From: Psychroflexus aestuariivivens
Lineage (GTDB): Bacteria; Bacteroidota; Bacteroidia; Flavobacteriales; Flavobacteriaceae
Reading direction: 5' to 3'
DNA length: 64,000 nt
NCBI RefSeq assembly: GCF_004010055.1
Contig: NZ_RQVT01000003.1
Location: 1 to 64,000 of the forward strand
The stretch's first letter is position 1. Each line of letters begins with the position of its first letter. A program made the position numbers and the translations under genes. The notes beneath the pieces were generated by a model. That model saw nothing but the letters and a program-made list of their open reading frames with translations. It had not been told where the DNA came from and did no database searches. Below are positions 8,479 through 17,491 of this stretch, one piece after another.

Positions 8479-8498
8479 AGTATTGAATTTATTTATTA

Positions 8499-10757
8499 TT
8501 AAAGTTTTACTCGTTTAAGTCTTAAGCTATTTGCAACAACGGATACACTACTGAATGCCATTGCTGCACCTGCAATCATCGGGTCTAATAAAAATCCATT
8601 TACGGGATAAAGAACCCCTGCTGCGATTGGAATACCAATGATGTTGTAAATGAATGCCCAAAATAAGTTCTGACGTATGCCCAAAACAGTTCTTTTTGAT
8701 AATTCCAATGCTTTTGGGATGGATTGTAAATCCGATGTTATCAAGGTCATTTTCGCTACATCCATTGCTATATCCGAACCTTTACCCATTGCAATACTCA
8801 CATTGGCTTGCGCCAAAGCGTGCGAATCGTTGATACCATCGCCTACCATTGCGACTATCTTTCCATCTGCCTGTAATTTTTCAACAAAAGCGGCTTTGTC
8901 CGAAGGCATTACTTCGCCCTGGTAATTTGAAATCCCCACCTGATTTGCCACGGCGGAAGCCGTTTTATTGTTATCTCCCGTGAGCATATAGACCTCGATG
9001 CCCCTTTCTTGAAGCGTAGTGATGGCTTTTTTTGAAGTTTCTTTAATCCTGTCCGCAATTGCCAGTATCGCAAGCACTTGATTTTCGTTACCCAAGAATA
9101 TGACTGTTTTTGCCTTCTCTTCCAGACTTTCTGCTGTTTGTATCAAAGAAGCGTCGATTTGAATATTCTTTTCGACCATAAGTTTATGGTTGCCTACATA
9201 ATATTTTGAACCATTCTCTGATTGCGCCTTTACACCTTTCCCTGTAATGCTTTCGAAGGAAGTAATTTCTGCTTGTTCAATATTTTCCTCTTTTAAATAG
9301 GTAATGACCGCTTCTGCCAAAGGATGCTCTGATTGTGCTTCGATAGCCAAAAGAATTTCCTTGTATTCATTTTTATTTTCAAGCATATCGTTCCAGAGTA
9401 TATCGGTTACCAATGGTTTGCCTTCTGTAATCGTACCCGTTTTATCAAGGATTACTGCATTCACTTTATGGCCGAGTTCTAAACTTTCGGCATCCTTTAT
9501 CAAAATATTGTTTTCAGCTCCCTTGCCGATACCCACCATTATGGCGGTAGGTGTTGCCAAGCCCAAGGCACAGGGGCAAGCGATAACCAACACGGCTACA
9601 GAGGTCAATAGGGCTTGTGAAAAGGCATTGTCGCCTCCTACTGACATCCAGACGATGAAGGTGACAATGGAAATACCCAATACCACCGGAACAAAAATAC
9701 CTGCAATCTTATCGACCAGTTTTTGAACGGGTGCCTTACTCCCTTGCGCTTGCTGAACCATTTTAATGATTTGGGAAAGCAGGGTTTCCCCGCCTACTTT
9801 TTCAGCGGTAAACTGAAAGCTTCCTTTTTGATTAACGGTACCAGCGAATACCTTTTCCCCTTGGGATTTCTGAACTGGAACGGGTTCTCCCGTAATCATA
9901 CTTTCATCTACGTACGAGCTTCCCTTGGAAACTTCGCCATCCACAGGAATCTTTTCTCCGGGACGTACCAAAATGGTCTGACCCACCTGTACGGATGAAA
10001 TAGGGATTTCCCTCACTTCCCCGTTCTCAATAATTTTAAGGGTTTTAGGCTGAAGACCCATCAGCTTTTTAATGGCCGAAGACGTATTTGATTTTGCCTT
10101 TTCTTCCAATAGTTTCCCCAAGGAAATAAAGGTGATAATCACGGTAGCCGCTTCGTAATATACGTGAGGCTCGATGCCACGGCTTAACCAAAATTCAGGG
10201 AAAAAGGTATTGTACACACTAAAGAGGAAGGCGATTCCGGTACTCAACGCCACCAAGGTATCCATATTTGCTTTACCGTGTTTGGCCTGCTTTAATGCAT
10301 TGATGAAAAAGCTACGCCCGAACCAAAAAAGAATTGGAAAGGCCAATACCAAAGAAATCCATTTGCCTGGTTCCCATTGCATATAAAACATTCCCAACAC
10401 AAAAATGGGCAGCGTAAGTATCGCCGACCAGATGGTACGGTTTTTTATGTCCTGATAATACTTTTGCTGAAGTTCTTGCTGTACTTCCGAAGGGTCTTCG
10501 GCATTTATTATAATATCATAACCGACCTGTCTTAAAGCGTTTTGCAATTGTTTTTCGGTAGTGGCTTCGTCGTAATCCACCAATACCGAACTGCTGGCAA
10601 AGTTAACCTGTGCGTCGTTCACACCTTCTGTGTGTTTTAATACAGATTCAACACTTGCTGCACAAGAAGCGCAGGTCATTCCCGTAACAGGAAATGATTT
10701 CTTTGCTCCTTTTTTAGTATTCTTTTCTTTGGTTTTAAATATGTTGATTGTCTCCAT
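8499..10757 (-). CDS. copA: Cu(I)-exporting P1B-1 ATPase CopA
   Basis: The 752-residue protein has one N-terminal HMA domain (GMTCASC, Cys 29 and 32), the actuator TGE at about 288, the membrane metal motif CPC at about 391-393, the phosphorylation site DKTGT at about 439 and GDGIND at about 639. The CPC motif with late-helix residues [17 protein letters not shown] is the signature of copper exporters. It pumps Cu(I) out of the cytoplasm. A 165-bp gap separates it from the preceding gene and holds a palindrome that may be its operator. Confidence 0.95.
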   Translation of the reverse strand: METINIFKTKEKNTKKGAKKSFPVTGMTCASCAASVESVLKHTEGVNDAQVNFASSSVLVDYDEATTEKQLQNALRQVGYDIIINAEDPSEVQQELQQKYYQDIKNRTIWSAILTLPIFVLGMFYMQWEPGKWISLVLAFPILFWFGRSFFINALKQAKHGKANMDTLVALSTGIAFLFSVYNTFFPEFWLSRGIEPHVYYEAATVIITFISLGKLLEEKAKSNTSSAIKKLMGLQPKTLKIIENGEVREIPISSVQVGQTILVRPGEKIPVDGEVSKGSSYVDESMITGEPVPVQKSQGEKVFAGTVNQKGSFQFTAEKVGGETLLSQIIKMVQQAQGSKAPVQKLVDKIAGIFVPVVLGISIVTFIVWMSVGGDNAFSQALLTSVAVLVIACPCALGLATPTAIMVGIGKGAENNILIKDAESLELGHKVNAVILDKTGTITEGKPLVTDILWNDMLENKNEYKEILLAIEAQSEHPLAEAVITYLKEENIEQAEITSFESITGKGVKAQSENGSKYYVGNHKLMVEKNIQIDASLIQTAESLEEKAKTVIFLGNENQVLAILAIADRIKETSKKAITTLQERGIEVYMLTGDNNKTASAVANQVGISNYQGEVMPSDKAAFVEKLQADGKIVAMVGDGINDSHALAQANVSIAMGKGSDIAMDVAKMTLITSDLQSIPKALELSKRTVLGIRQNLFWAFIYNIIGIPIAAGVLYPVNGFLLDPMIAGAAMAFSSVSVVANSLRLKRVKL

Positions 10758-10769
10758 AAACCCATTCTT

Positions 10770-10786
10770 ATTTGTATGTTACAAAT
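10770..10786 (-). promoter_or_regulatory. Candidate operator upstream of copA (perfect palindrome)
   Basis: ATTTGTA-N3-TACAAAT is a perfect 7-3-7 palindrome 12 bp before the copA start codon. It lies in the only sizeable gap of this operon (10758-10922). Its position suits a metal-responsive repressor or activator. Which regulator binds it is unknown; the ArsR protein and the CsoR-like protein are encoded just upstream. Confidence 0.5.
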
Positions 10787-10922
10787 TTCAGGATTAAAAG
10801 ACTTTAATGTGTTACGTAATATGCTGAATGATTTGTAGAATTTTCTCTTTACAAATTGTTACTAACCTATTGGATAAGTCGTTTTCAATTTATCTTTTAT
10901 CACCGCAATGGATACGTGTCTA

Positions 10923-11534
10923 TCAATCTCTACTATTTGTAATCAAATACCCTTTTGATTGAATGACCTTTTTTATCTCATCGACATTCGTTTTAGTGGT
11001 ATCAAATTCTATAATTGAAGTCCCTCTTTCGAAAGACGTAGTTACATTTGTAACCCCGTCAATTTTATTTACAGAATGATTGATATTTTCTTCACAACCA
11101 GAGCATACCATTCCTTCAATATTCAACTTTACAGTTTGAATATGTGTATTGTTTGTTGCAACAATTCCTTTTGTGGCCATTGGGTGAAATATTTGTGGAT
11201 AATAAGAAACCAATGTCATCACAACAACAAACACAGTAACTAACCACAAATAGAATTTCGACTTAAAAAATGATGGTTTATCAGTTTCACAGTTGTCACA
11301 ATCGTCCACCTTCTTTTTTTTATAAACCTGATAAAAAGCCAATCCCAATGACAAAAATGCTATGGCCAATAGATAAGGTTTCAATGCAATAAGCCAAGAA
11401 AAATAGACAGAACTCCCACTAATACCAACTACACTTGTAAGTAGCAAAGGGCCCCAGCAGCATAGTTTGAGGGAAACTGCTGAAAATACAGCAGTCCCCA
11501 TAGATGCTTTTTTGTTTAATTTAGTAATTGCCAT
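10923..11534 (-). CDS. MerTP fusion, mercuric ion transport (copy 2)
   Basis: The 203-residue protein has a MerT-like membrane part with vicinal cysteines in LKLCCWGP on the first helix, two more helices, and a C-terminal MerP-like HMA domain with GMVCSGC at about 134. MerT and MerP normally move Hg(II) from periplasm to cytoplasm; in Bacteroidota they are often fused. It lies 2 bases after the thioredoxin-like gene. It resembles the copy at 12499 along its whole length. No mercuric reductase is present, so the imported metal and its fate are open. Confidence 0.88.
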   Translation of the reverse strand: MAITKLNKKASMGTAVFSAVSLKLCCWGPLLLTSVVGISGSSVYFSWLIALKPYLLAIAFLSLGLAFYQVYKKKKVDDCDNCETDKPSFFKSKFYLWLVTVFVVVMTLVSYYPQIFHPMATKGIVATNNTHIQTVKLNIEGMVCSGCEENINHSVNKIDGVTNVTTSFERGTSIIEFDTTKTNVDEIKKVIQSKGYLITNSRD

Positions 11535-11536
11535 AC

Positions 11537-11806
11537 CTAACAGCTTCCTATGCCTGCATTTACCAAATCATCTCTTGTGATTTTGATGTTGGTGCAGCAA
11601 TTCAATAGTTTTCCGTTAACAGCAATGGCAGGAACTCTTGTAACCCCATATTCCTTCATTTTTGAAACACAGATTTTACTTTCGCATTGCTCAGACAGAT
11701 TATGAAGTGTGATTTCGCAGTCCTTTCCTGCTGTTTCTTTTACTAATCGCACCACAGGCTCGCATACTGGGCAACCTGCTGTAAAAATCTCAATTTGTCG
11801 TTTCAT
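11537..11806 (-). CDS. Small thioredoxin-like protein with CPVC site
   Basis: The 89-residue protein opens with a beta strand and a redox motif, FTAGCPVCEPV, and ends with a glutaredoxin/thioredoxin-like GVTRVPAIAVNGK containing the cis-proline. Four extra cysteines (including LNCCTN and the C-terminal GSC) are unusual for a thioredoxin and could bind metal. It sits between the CsoR-like gene and the second MerTP gene, which suggests thiol or mercury handling. Confidence 0.75.
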   Translation of the reverse strand: MKRQIEIFTAGCPVCEPVVRLVKETAGKDCEITLHNLSEQCESKICVSKMKEYGVTRVPAIAVNGKLLNCCTNIKITRDDLVNAGIGSC

Positions 11807-11875
11807 CTTATGTTATGTTTAAATTAATAATGAAACAAAGATGAGAACGTGAGGTAGGGGGTCACCAAACTTTTT

Positions 11876-12262
11876 TTAGTCTTTTTTTTCGTTGTAGTTT
11901 TTTAATCTGGTTTCAATGGTTTGGATTTCTTTTAAGTGATTGGTCAAATCGGATAATTCCAAGTTAGGGAATTCACTTTTTAAATATTCAATTTTATCTT
12001 CGTTGCCACAATTTCCTGGGCAAGAGTCCACGGCCTTTACTATTCCAATAGCAAGTGCTTTTCTGTAAACCTCATCCAACAGTAAGTAATGTGCTTTTTG
12101 AATGCCTTTATCAATAGATTTGAACTGTATGTTTATTTGTTCGGGGTCTTTTCCCTCATCAAGCATTTTAACAATGCCGTTTAATTGACCGCTCAAAGTT
12201 TTTAATCTGGATTTAATATCCAAGATTAAATCAGTAGGTAATTTGTGTTGTTCCGTTTTCAT
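11876..12262 (-). CDS. CsoR/RcnR-like (DUF156) protein lacking the usual copper ligands
   Basis: The 128-residue protein has the four-helix DUF156 pattern SRLKTLSGQLNGIVKMLDEG followed by KGIQKAHYLLLDEVYRKAL. In CsoR the Cu(I) ligands are one Cys in helix 1 and a His and Cys in helix 2; here these positions read Pro/Glu, Glu and Ala. Instead there is a CPGNC motif beyond the usual end, and the protein is about 35 residues longer than most. It may sense another metal or thiol with the CPGNC site. It lies between the GDCC protein and the thioredoxin-like gene in the mer operon. Confidence 0.7.
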   Translation of the reverse strand: MKTEQHKLPTDLILDIKSRLKTLSGQLNGIVKMLDEGKDPEQINIQFKSIDKGIQKAHYLLLDEVYRKALAIGIVKAVDSCPGNCGNEDKIEYLKSEFPNLELSDLTNHLKEIQTIETRLKNYNEKKD

Positions 12263-12280
12263 AATTTGAATATTATATTT

Positions 12281-12502
12281 TTAACAACAACTTGCATCAT
12301 TACAACTTTTATTTTCTTGAATTGGCGGGCAGGCCACAGTACCGTAAGAACAGAATACGCAACAATCTCCCTCGTTTGGTCTTAATACTTCTTTACAATT
12401 CTCGCACTCGTAAAAGAATTGACAAGCGTTCGTCGGCATTTCTTCTTCTTTTTTGTGTCCGCAGTTTGGACAGGTAATTTCTGATTTTAATATAGTTTTC
12501 AT
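12281..12502 (-). CDS. Cys-rich GDCCxxC protein of the mer operon
   Basis: The 73-residue protein has two CxxC knuckles (CPNCGH and CENC), then GDCCVFCSYG and a Cys-rich tail ending DASCC, 12 cysteines in all. Small GDCC proteins often accompany merT/merP genes; their role is not established, but binding of thiophilic metals is plausible. Its start overlaps the stop of the upstream MerTP gene by 4 bases (ATGA type), so translation is coupled. Confidence 0.75.
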   Translation of the reverse strand: MKTILKSEITCPNCGHKKEEEMPTNACQFFYECENCKEVLRPNEGDCCVFCSYGTVACPPIQENKSCNDASCC

Positions 12503-13101
12503 TCTATTTCTTTTTTGCCAGTCACTTTATAACCTGTAGAATTAATTGCCTTTTCAATAGCTACTTTAGAGGTTTTAGACTTATCAAACTCTACGACGGT
12601 ACTTCCCTTTTCATACGAAGGGGTTACATTTATAATACCGTCCAATTCATTTACAGCGTGTTTTATGCTTTCTTCACAGCCAGAACAAGTCATTCCTTGA
12701 ACATTAAAGTTTGCGATTTGAATATCTGATTGGTTTACAATGACCACTTCTTTTTTATTATCCGGATAAAAAATGGATGAATAATATGGAAATGCCAGCA
12801 TTATAATTGCAAATGCTGTTACTATTCCCAAAAAGGTTTTTGACTGTATAAATTTTGGTTTCTCGTCCGTATCGCATTCACAATCGATTTCCTTTTGAGG
12901 TTTTAGTTTTTGATACCAAGCAAAGCCGAGCACTAAAATTGTCAACCCGATTAGATAAGGTCTAAAAGGTTCAATCCAAGAAAATGTTGAGGCAATTCCA
13001 CTTGTTCCGGCGATTAAAGCCAAAACAGTTGTAATACAACATAATGAAGCCGTAATAGCAGAAAGTAAACCTGCACCAATTAATTTGTTCTCACGTTTCA
13101 T
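12499..13101 (-). CDS. MerTP fusion, mercuric ion transport (copy 1)
   Basis: The 200-residue protein has a MerT-like part with vicinal Cys in TASLCCITTV, membrane helices at about 10-35, 45-65 and 95-115, a cytoplasmic CECD motif, and a MerP-like HMA domain with GMTCSGC at about 130. It should carry Hg(II) or a similar soft metal through the inner membrane. It overlaps both neighbours by 4 bases (ArsR upstream, GDCC downstream). It is paralogous to the copy at 10923. Confidence 0.9.
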   Translation of the reverse strand: MKRENKLIGAGLLSAITASLCCITTVLALIAGTSGIASTFSWIEPFRPYLIGLTILVLGFAWYQKLKPQKEIDCECDTDEKPKFIQSKTFLGIVTAFAIIMLAFPYYSSIFYPDNKKEVVIVNQSDIQIANFNVQGMTCSGCEESIKHAVNELDGIINVTPSYEKGSTVVEFDKSKTSKVAIEKAINSTGYKVTGKKEIE

Positions 13102-13472
13102 ATCGTTTCTAAAACTTTGTTTTTATCAAGTATTTCAAAAAACGGATTTAACAATGTTGAATATTCAGGGGTTAGTGAGTAAAAAATCGTTTGGGCATCT
13201 CTTTCGGTTTGCAATAAATTTCTGTCTTTCATTTTTCTCAAATGTTGAGAGATGGCAGAAATGTTCATTCCGAGAATGTCGCTTAAATCACAAACGCAGA
13301 GCTTTTTTTCCTCAAAAAGTAAATAGAGAATTTTCAGTCTCACGTTATTTCCAACCAATGAAAGTCCATTTGCTAAGTAATCAAATGTTTCGTTTAATTC
13401 TGAAACTGCCTCTTTACAACGGTTTATCTGATCAATATCCGCCTGTTGTCTTATACAAGAATTATTTTCCAT
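13098..13472 (-). CDS. ArsR/SmtB-family metal-responsive repressor
   Basis: About 124 residues from ATG 13472 form a winged helix: NVRLKILYLLFEEKKLCVCDLSDILGMNISAISQHLRKMKD. The CVC motif in the alpha-3 region is the metal site used by ArsR/CadC-type sensors. It is the first gene of the mer/cop operon, and its promoter contains a palindrome that is a likely target, so it probably represses itself and the whole operon until metal binds. The ATG is only 3 bases from the -7 box, suggesting a leaderless transcript; the longer TTG start is therefore unlikely. Confidence 0.88.
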   Translation of the reverse strand: MENNSCIRQQADIDQINRCKEAVSELNETFDYLANGLSLVGNNVRLKILYLLFEEKKLCVCDLSDILGMNISAISQHLRKMKDRNLLQTERDAQTIFYSLTPEYSTLLNPFFEILDKNKVLETI

Positions 13473-13475
13473 AAG

Positions 13476-13506
13476 CAAATATACAATTATTTCTTATTTA
13501 AGCAAA
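13476..13506 (-). promoter_or_regulatory. Bacteroidota-type promoter of the mer/cop operon
   Basis: Read on the minus strand, TTTG (13506-13503), a 19-bp spacer and TATATTTG (13483-13476) match the flavobacterial consensus TTTG-N19-TAnnTTTG exactly. The -7 box ends 3 bases before the ArsR start codon, so transcription would begin at or next to the ATG. Confidence 0.75.
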
Positions 13507-13515
13507 TACTTAAAT
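13496..13515. promoter_or_regulatory. Candidate ArsR operator
   Basis: ATTTAAG-N6-CTTAAAT is a perfect 7-6-7 inverted repeat overlapping the -33 box of the promoter before the arsR gene. ArsR/SmtB proteins bind AT-rich palindromes in this kind of position. Confidence 0.65.
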
Positions 13516-13610
13516 ACAAAAATGAAATGATATATAAATTTTGGTCATTAGGTCCCTTTTGATTTGTGTTTTTGTAAAAACTTAAACTGCCAAAATGTAC
13601 ATCTGTTCTT

Positions 13611-14273
13611 TTAGCTTGCAGGAGAAGATAATACAGGCTTTTCAGTTAATTGTCTTTTAAAACTACAAAACAGAAAATTCTGTATGGTGTTGAATGGTGT
13701 TGTGTGGTCCTCTGTTACACATTGAATTTTGTCAAATCCTTTTTGTAATTCCGATGTTAATTCCTCTTCATTGTATTGTTTTATTTCAAGTCCGCTACAT
13801 TTTTTTGGTCCGTTTTGTGAAAAGGTTCCTATTATTAAATAACCACTTACAAATTTTGTCGCTATTTTAATATATTTTTTAATCTGTTCCTCCATTGTAA
13901 GAAAATGAAAAGTTGCTCTGTCGTGCCAAACATCGAAAGATGTATCAGGTTCAAATTCGATAATGTCGCTTACAATCCAATTTACTTTGCCCGCCTTTTC
14001 TCCCAGTCTTTTTTTAGCTTTTGCAATTGCTTTTTCTGAAATATCAAGTACGGTAATATTCTTATAACCTTCTTTAAGTAAATAGTCGACCAGTTTACTG
14101 TCGCCTCCACCAATGTCTATAATTCTTGCATCTTTATTTAGTTTGAACGAACGTATAAACTCCAGTGAAGTTTTTGGTATTTCTTGCGTCCAACTTACCT
14201 GGTCTGGATTTTTAGTTTCGTAAACTGTTTCCCAATGTTTCTTTCTGTCTATTTTCATTTTTTGATATCTCAA
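13611..14273 (-). CDS. Class I SAM-dependent methyltransferase
   Basis: The 220-residue protein has HWETVYETKNPDQVSW near the start, the SAM-binding motif I in RIIDIGGGDSKLVDYL at about 55-70, and an acidic VLDIS turn after the next strand. Members with this start are often annotated as methyltransferase-domain or thiopurine-like enzymes of uncertain substrate. ATG 14258 is an alternative start that keeps the conserved HWE region. It is the last gene of the copper block, after the HMA-AraC regulator. A role in metal or metalloid methylation is possible but not shown. Confidence 0.75.
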   Translation of the reverse strand: MRYQKMKIDRKKHWETVYETKNPDQVSWTQEIPKTSLEFIRSFKLNKDARIIDIGGGDSKLVDYLLKEGYKNITVLDISEKAIAKAKKRLGEKAGKVNWIVSDIIEFEPDTSFDVWHDRATFHFLTMEEQIKKYIKIATKFVSGYLIIGTFSQNGPKKCSGLEIKQYNEEELTSELQKGFDKIQCVTEDHTTPFNTIQNFLFCSFKRQLTEKPVLSSPAS

Positions 14274-14342
14274 TTCAGTTTATTGGTAACTCGTTATATT
14301 ATCCATAGATTTAAAATATCCCACTTATAATGGTAAAAACCC

Positions 14343-14909
14343 TTAAATCTCATCCAAAGGTTTACGGTTCTTATTAGTGCTTTTTTTAAATTCCGAAGGT
14401 GTCATTCCTGTTAGCTTTTTAAACTGATTGCTTAAATAAGCAACACTACTGTAATTCATTTTAAAGGCTATTTCACTCAAGGTTAATTCATCATAAACAA
14501 TAAGTTCTTTTACTCGTTCAATTTTTTGGTTGATAATGTATTGCTCAAAGGTGATACTTTCTACTGACGAGAAGAGTGCGCTTAAATATTTATAATCAAG
14601 ATATATGTTGTCGCTTACATAATCTGCCCATTTAATATCCAAACCTTCTGAAGAATGATGAATTTTATCTACAACCAATGTTTTCATCTGTTCGATAAGT
14701 TGACTTTTACGGTCGTCAATCAAACTGAAACCTGAATTTTGAAGGGCTTCGGAAAGCTCTTTTTTGGTGTTTGCATTTAATGTTGACACTAATTTAACTT
14801 CTCCCAATTTAATAGAAGCATAGGATATTTCAAGTTGTTTTAAAATATTGGATACTGCCGAGATACATCTTGGGCAGACCATATTTTTAATATAGATAAT
14901 CTCTCTCAT
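14343..14909 (-). CDS. AraC-type regulator with N-terminal HMA-like domain (copy 1)
   Basis: The 188-residue protein starts with a ferredoxin-like HMA pattern IIYIKNMVCPRCISAV, whose CPRC is placed like the metal-binding CxxC of copper chaperones. The end is an AraC DNA-binding domain with RVKELIVYDELTLSEIAFKMNYSS and LSNQFKKLTGMTPSEFKK. This fuses a possible metal sensor to the regulator. A paralogue at 35317 has the same layout. It lies at the end of the copper block and probably controls it. The middle (about 70-110) is not recognised. Confidence 0.82.
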   Translation of the reverse strand: MREIIYIKNMVCPRCISAVSNILKQLEISYASIKLGEVKLVSTLNANTKKELSEALQNSGFSLIDDRKSQLIEQMKTLVVDKIHHSSEGLDIKWADYVSDNIYLDYKYLSALFSSVESITFEQYIINQKIERVKELIVYDELTLSEIAFKMNYSSVAYLSNQFKKLTGMTPSEFKKSTNKNRKPLDEI

Positions 14910-14922
14910 ATAATACTTGTCT

Positions 14923-15099
14923 TTATAACAAGGTTAACCCAGATTTGTGTAGAGAATAGTAAACAGCAGCTATCGCAGCAATTACAAAAATCAATACTAT
15001 CACAACCACAGCAATGATTTTGTCTTTTTTTGATATATCACTTTTAGGTTGATGCTTCTTCCTTTCATTTTTTCGTCTATTTCTTCTGCTTTCACTCAT
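14923..15099 (-). CDS. Small basic single-pass membrane protein (58 aa)
   Basis: A 58-residue frame starts MSESRRNRRKNERKK, very basic, followed by one strong hydrophobic helix (about 28-48) and a short tail. It lies 13 bases before the HMA-AraC gene, same strand, in an otherwise empty gap. The basic end should stay in the cytoplasm. I do not recognise a family; coding is judged from frame length, composition and gene spacing. Confidence 0.55.
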   Translation of the reverse strand: MSESRRNRRKNERKKHQPKSDISKKDKIIAVVVIVLIFVIAAIAAVYYSLHKSGLTLL

Positions 15100-15172
15100 T
15101 ATCGTTCGCCATTATAAAACCAAGATTATTTTTTGGCCTTATGTAGATTACTTGATTAATCCGTAATTCGTT

Positions 15173-16975
15173 TTATTTTAAAGTTGCTTTTACCTCTCCA
15201 CAGGTTAACATAGCCTCTCCATAATATGGATTTCGCACTTCTTCTTCCAAACTTATCCAATAGGCACCTTTATTGTTATTGGCCATTGGGCAAAACTGGA
15301 TATATACATTTTGGTTGACCCCAAAAAGCTGTACACCACTTATCATATGTGCCGAAAGATGCTTGAAATGCCCTCTTTGTGCTGCTATGTCTGAACTGTT
15401 CTCAATAGCATTTGCAGATGATTTTAGTTCCTTTTGAATGGTCATCCAATGGTTATGCGCCTTTTTATCAGATAATAACTTCATATCCACTTTTTTCAAG
15501 GACTGGTTGATTTGTTCTCCTGCTTGTTGAGCACCCTTGGTATCATCGTTTACCAATGCATCCTTTAAAAGAATATAATCATCAAAAACCTGTTCTAACT
15601 GATTCTGAAATTTGTTTGAAACCCTAATTCTTTCCTTCATTTGAGAATGATTGGTTACATCCATATTTTCTCCAGAACCATCTTCTTGCATTCCCAAATG
15701 TCCTTCGTGTCCTGTCATAGTTTTACCTCCTTCTTGATTCATCATTGATTTTTTACCCTGAAGCTGTGCCGCGGCATCTACTGTAAACGTGCCGTTAGTT
15801 ACCACTTCATCTCCATTTTTTAAACCTTCAAGAACGGTATAACTATCGCCAGTGGCATTGCCCAATAAAACTTCTTTCATCTCAAAAACAGCTTTATTAG
15901 GGTCTGTTTTGACATAGACCACAGAACGTTCGCCCGTCCACATAACAGCCGTTGACGGTACAGAAACGGTGTTCTCTGTGCTCGTTCGAGCACCCTCGAT
16001 TTTTCCTTCCACAAACATTCCCGGCTTAAAGAGGTCTTTTTTATTTTGTAAAACAGCTCTCACAACCACCGTTCTTGTAGCAGAGTTTAATAAGGGGGCA
16101 ATAAACGAGACCTTGGCGTCAAACACTTCATTTCTATAGGCATTGGTGGTTACTTTAATGGTTTGTCCTTCTTTTAAGGACGCAATTTGGTTTTCGTAAG
16201 CATCAAATTCTGCCCATACTGTATTGAGATTGGCAATTTTGTATAAGGGTTGTCCTTGTTTTACATAGTCACCTTCTTCTACCATTTTCTGTGTTACCGT
16301 TCCTGATACGGTTGCGTACACAGGAAAGTTTTCTTGTACTTTCCCAGAGTTTTCTATGGCGTTGATTTGCTTTTCTGAAAGTTTCCAAAGTTTGAGCTTG
16401 TTTCTAACAGCTTTATATAATTCTGGTTGCGATTCTTTCAATGATGAAGCGGTAAGCAGTTCTTGTTGTGCCGCAACTAATTCTGGCGAATAAATAGTTG
16501 CCAAGCGTTGTCCTGCGCCAACACGTTCTCCTGTTGAATTAACGTATAGTTTTTCAATTCTTCCTCCAAAATATGTGACCTGTACGGCATTTGACTCTTC
16601 ATTTGCTTTTATCTTTCCAGATAATTTTAGGGAATTATTTCCTATTTGTCCTTGTCCCACAAGTGACGTTTGAATATTGGCTAGAGCCATTGCGTTATCG
16701 GTCATTTTGATTTCATTGGCATTGAGGCCATCGGCACCCGATTCAGCTGGAATTAAATCCATTCCACATATTGGGCAGTCGCCAGGTTCTGGTTGCATAA
16801 TCTGTGGGTGCATAGAACAGGTCCACATTTGATTAGTAGCAATTTCTTCTGAATGTTCGTGATTGTCTTTAGCACTATTTGTTGCCTTATCAGTAGAATC
16901 TCCACCGAACAGTAGAAAGCCACCTAGAAGGCCAACAATCAAGGCAATACCTATATAAATGATGTTTTTTTTCAT
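15173..16975 (-). CDS. CusB-like RND adaptor with HMBD and DUF3347 domains
   Basis: The 600-residue protein has an N-terminal anchor helix, a heavy-metal-binding domain (WTCSMHPQIM...CPICGMDLIP, about 51-78), a membrane-fusion region with barrel-sandwich hybrid parts (about 115-400), a Met/His-rich linker and a DUF3347 domain (about 450-600). Adaptors of this kind join CusA to the outer-membrane channel and may hand Cu(I)/Ag(I) to the pump. Its partner pump and TolC are 10 kb upstream in the same gene run. The DUF3347 end resembles the separate proteins at 20992 and 22029. Confidence 0.9.
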   Translation of the reverse strand: MKKNIIYIGIALIVGLLGGFLLFGGDSTDKATNSAKDNHEHSEEIATNQMWTCSMHPQIMQPEPGDCPICGMDLIPAESGADGLNANEIKMTDNAMALANIQTSLVGQGQIGNNSLKLSGKIKANEESNAVQVTYFGGRIEKLYVNSTGERVGAGQRLATIYSPELVAAQQELLTASSLKESQPELYKAVRNKLKLWKLSEKQINAIENSGKVQENFPVYATVSGTVTQKMVEEGDYVKQGQPLYKIANLNTVWAEFDAYENQIASLKEGQTIKVTTNAYRNEVFDAKVSFIAPLLNSATRTVVVRAVLQNKKDLFKPGMFVEGKIEGARTSTENTVSVPSTAVMWTGERSVVYVKTDPNKAVFEMKEVLLGNATGDSYTVLEGLKNGDEVVTNGTFTVDAAAQLQGKKSMMNQEGGKTMTGHEGHLGMQEDGSGENMDVTNHSQMKERIRVSNKFQNQLEQVFDDYILLKDALVNDDTKGAQQAGEQINQSLKKVDMKLLSDKKAHNHWMTIQKELKSSANAIENSSDIAAQRGHFKHLSAHMISGVQLFGVNQNVYIQFCPMANNNKGAYWISLEEEVRNPYYGEAMLTCGEVKATLK

Positions 16976-16986
16976 TGTCTTTGTTT

Positions 16987-17469
16987 TTATTTGTTATTTT
17001 CTAATCGTTTAATCATTGCTTTCATTTCTGCAATTTCCTTTTCTTGTGCTTTAATTATATCATCTGCTAATTTCTTCACTTCCGGGTCTTGTATATCCGC
17101 TCGCTTACTGGTTAAAATGGCGATAGAGTGATGCGGAATCATAGCTTTCATATAGAGCACATCGCCAATAATTGGGGCCTGTGCCCTCACAAGGCCTAAC
17201 GCGCCACCAAATAGAACAATACTTCCAAGAACAATTGCTATATTTTTCTTTTTGTTTTGGTACATATTACGCATTGTTACAAACATAATAATGGCCATAG
17301 CGGCAATACCCAAACAGCTCATATAAAATCGGGTAAGACTAAAATAGACGTGGTCAATTTCATAAGAGTTTAAGTACATTGTAACGTACATTGCTATGAA
17401 GGATGCCACGAGCATACCTACAAATTTTGTGTAGTTGTTTTTCTTTGAATTTTGATTTGAATTTTCCAT
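16987..17469 (-). CDS. DUF305 membrane protein
   Basis: The 160-residue protein has three hydrophobic helices and a C-terminal ferritin-like DUF305 part with MIPHHSIAILTSKRA and a charged helix EIAEMKAMIKRLE. The HH pair is typical of the family, which often occurs beside copper genes, but no activity is established. It lies 11 bases before the CusB-like gene. Likely periplasmic after its membrane anchors. Confidence 0.8.
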   Translation of the reverse strand: MENSNQNSKKNNYTKFVGMLVASFIAMYVTMYLNSYEIDHVYFSLTRFYMSCLGIAAMAIIMFVTMRNMYQNKKKNIAIVLGSIVLFGGALGLVRAQAPIIGDVLYMKAMIPHHSIAILTSKRADIQDPEVKKLADDIIKAQEKEIAEMKAMIKRLENNK

Positions 17470-17491
17470 TTTATGTTGGTTTTAGTGTTAC

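Noticed and set aside
8677..9998. Plus-strand frames over copA
   Set aside because: They are shadows of the strong minus-strand CopA frame and carry no motif.
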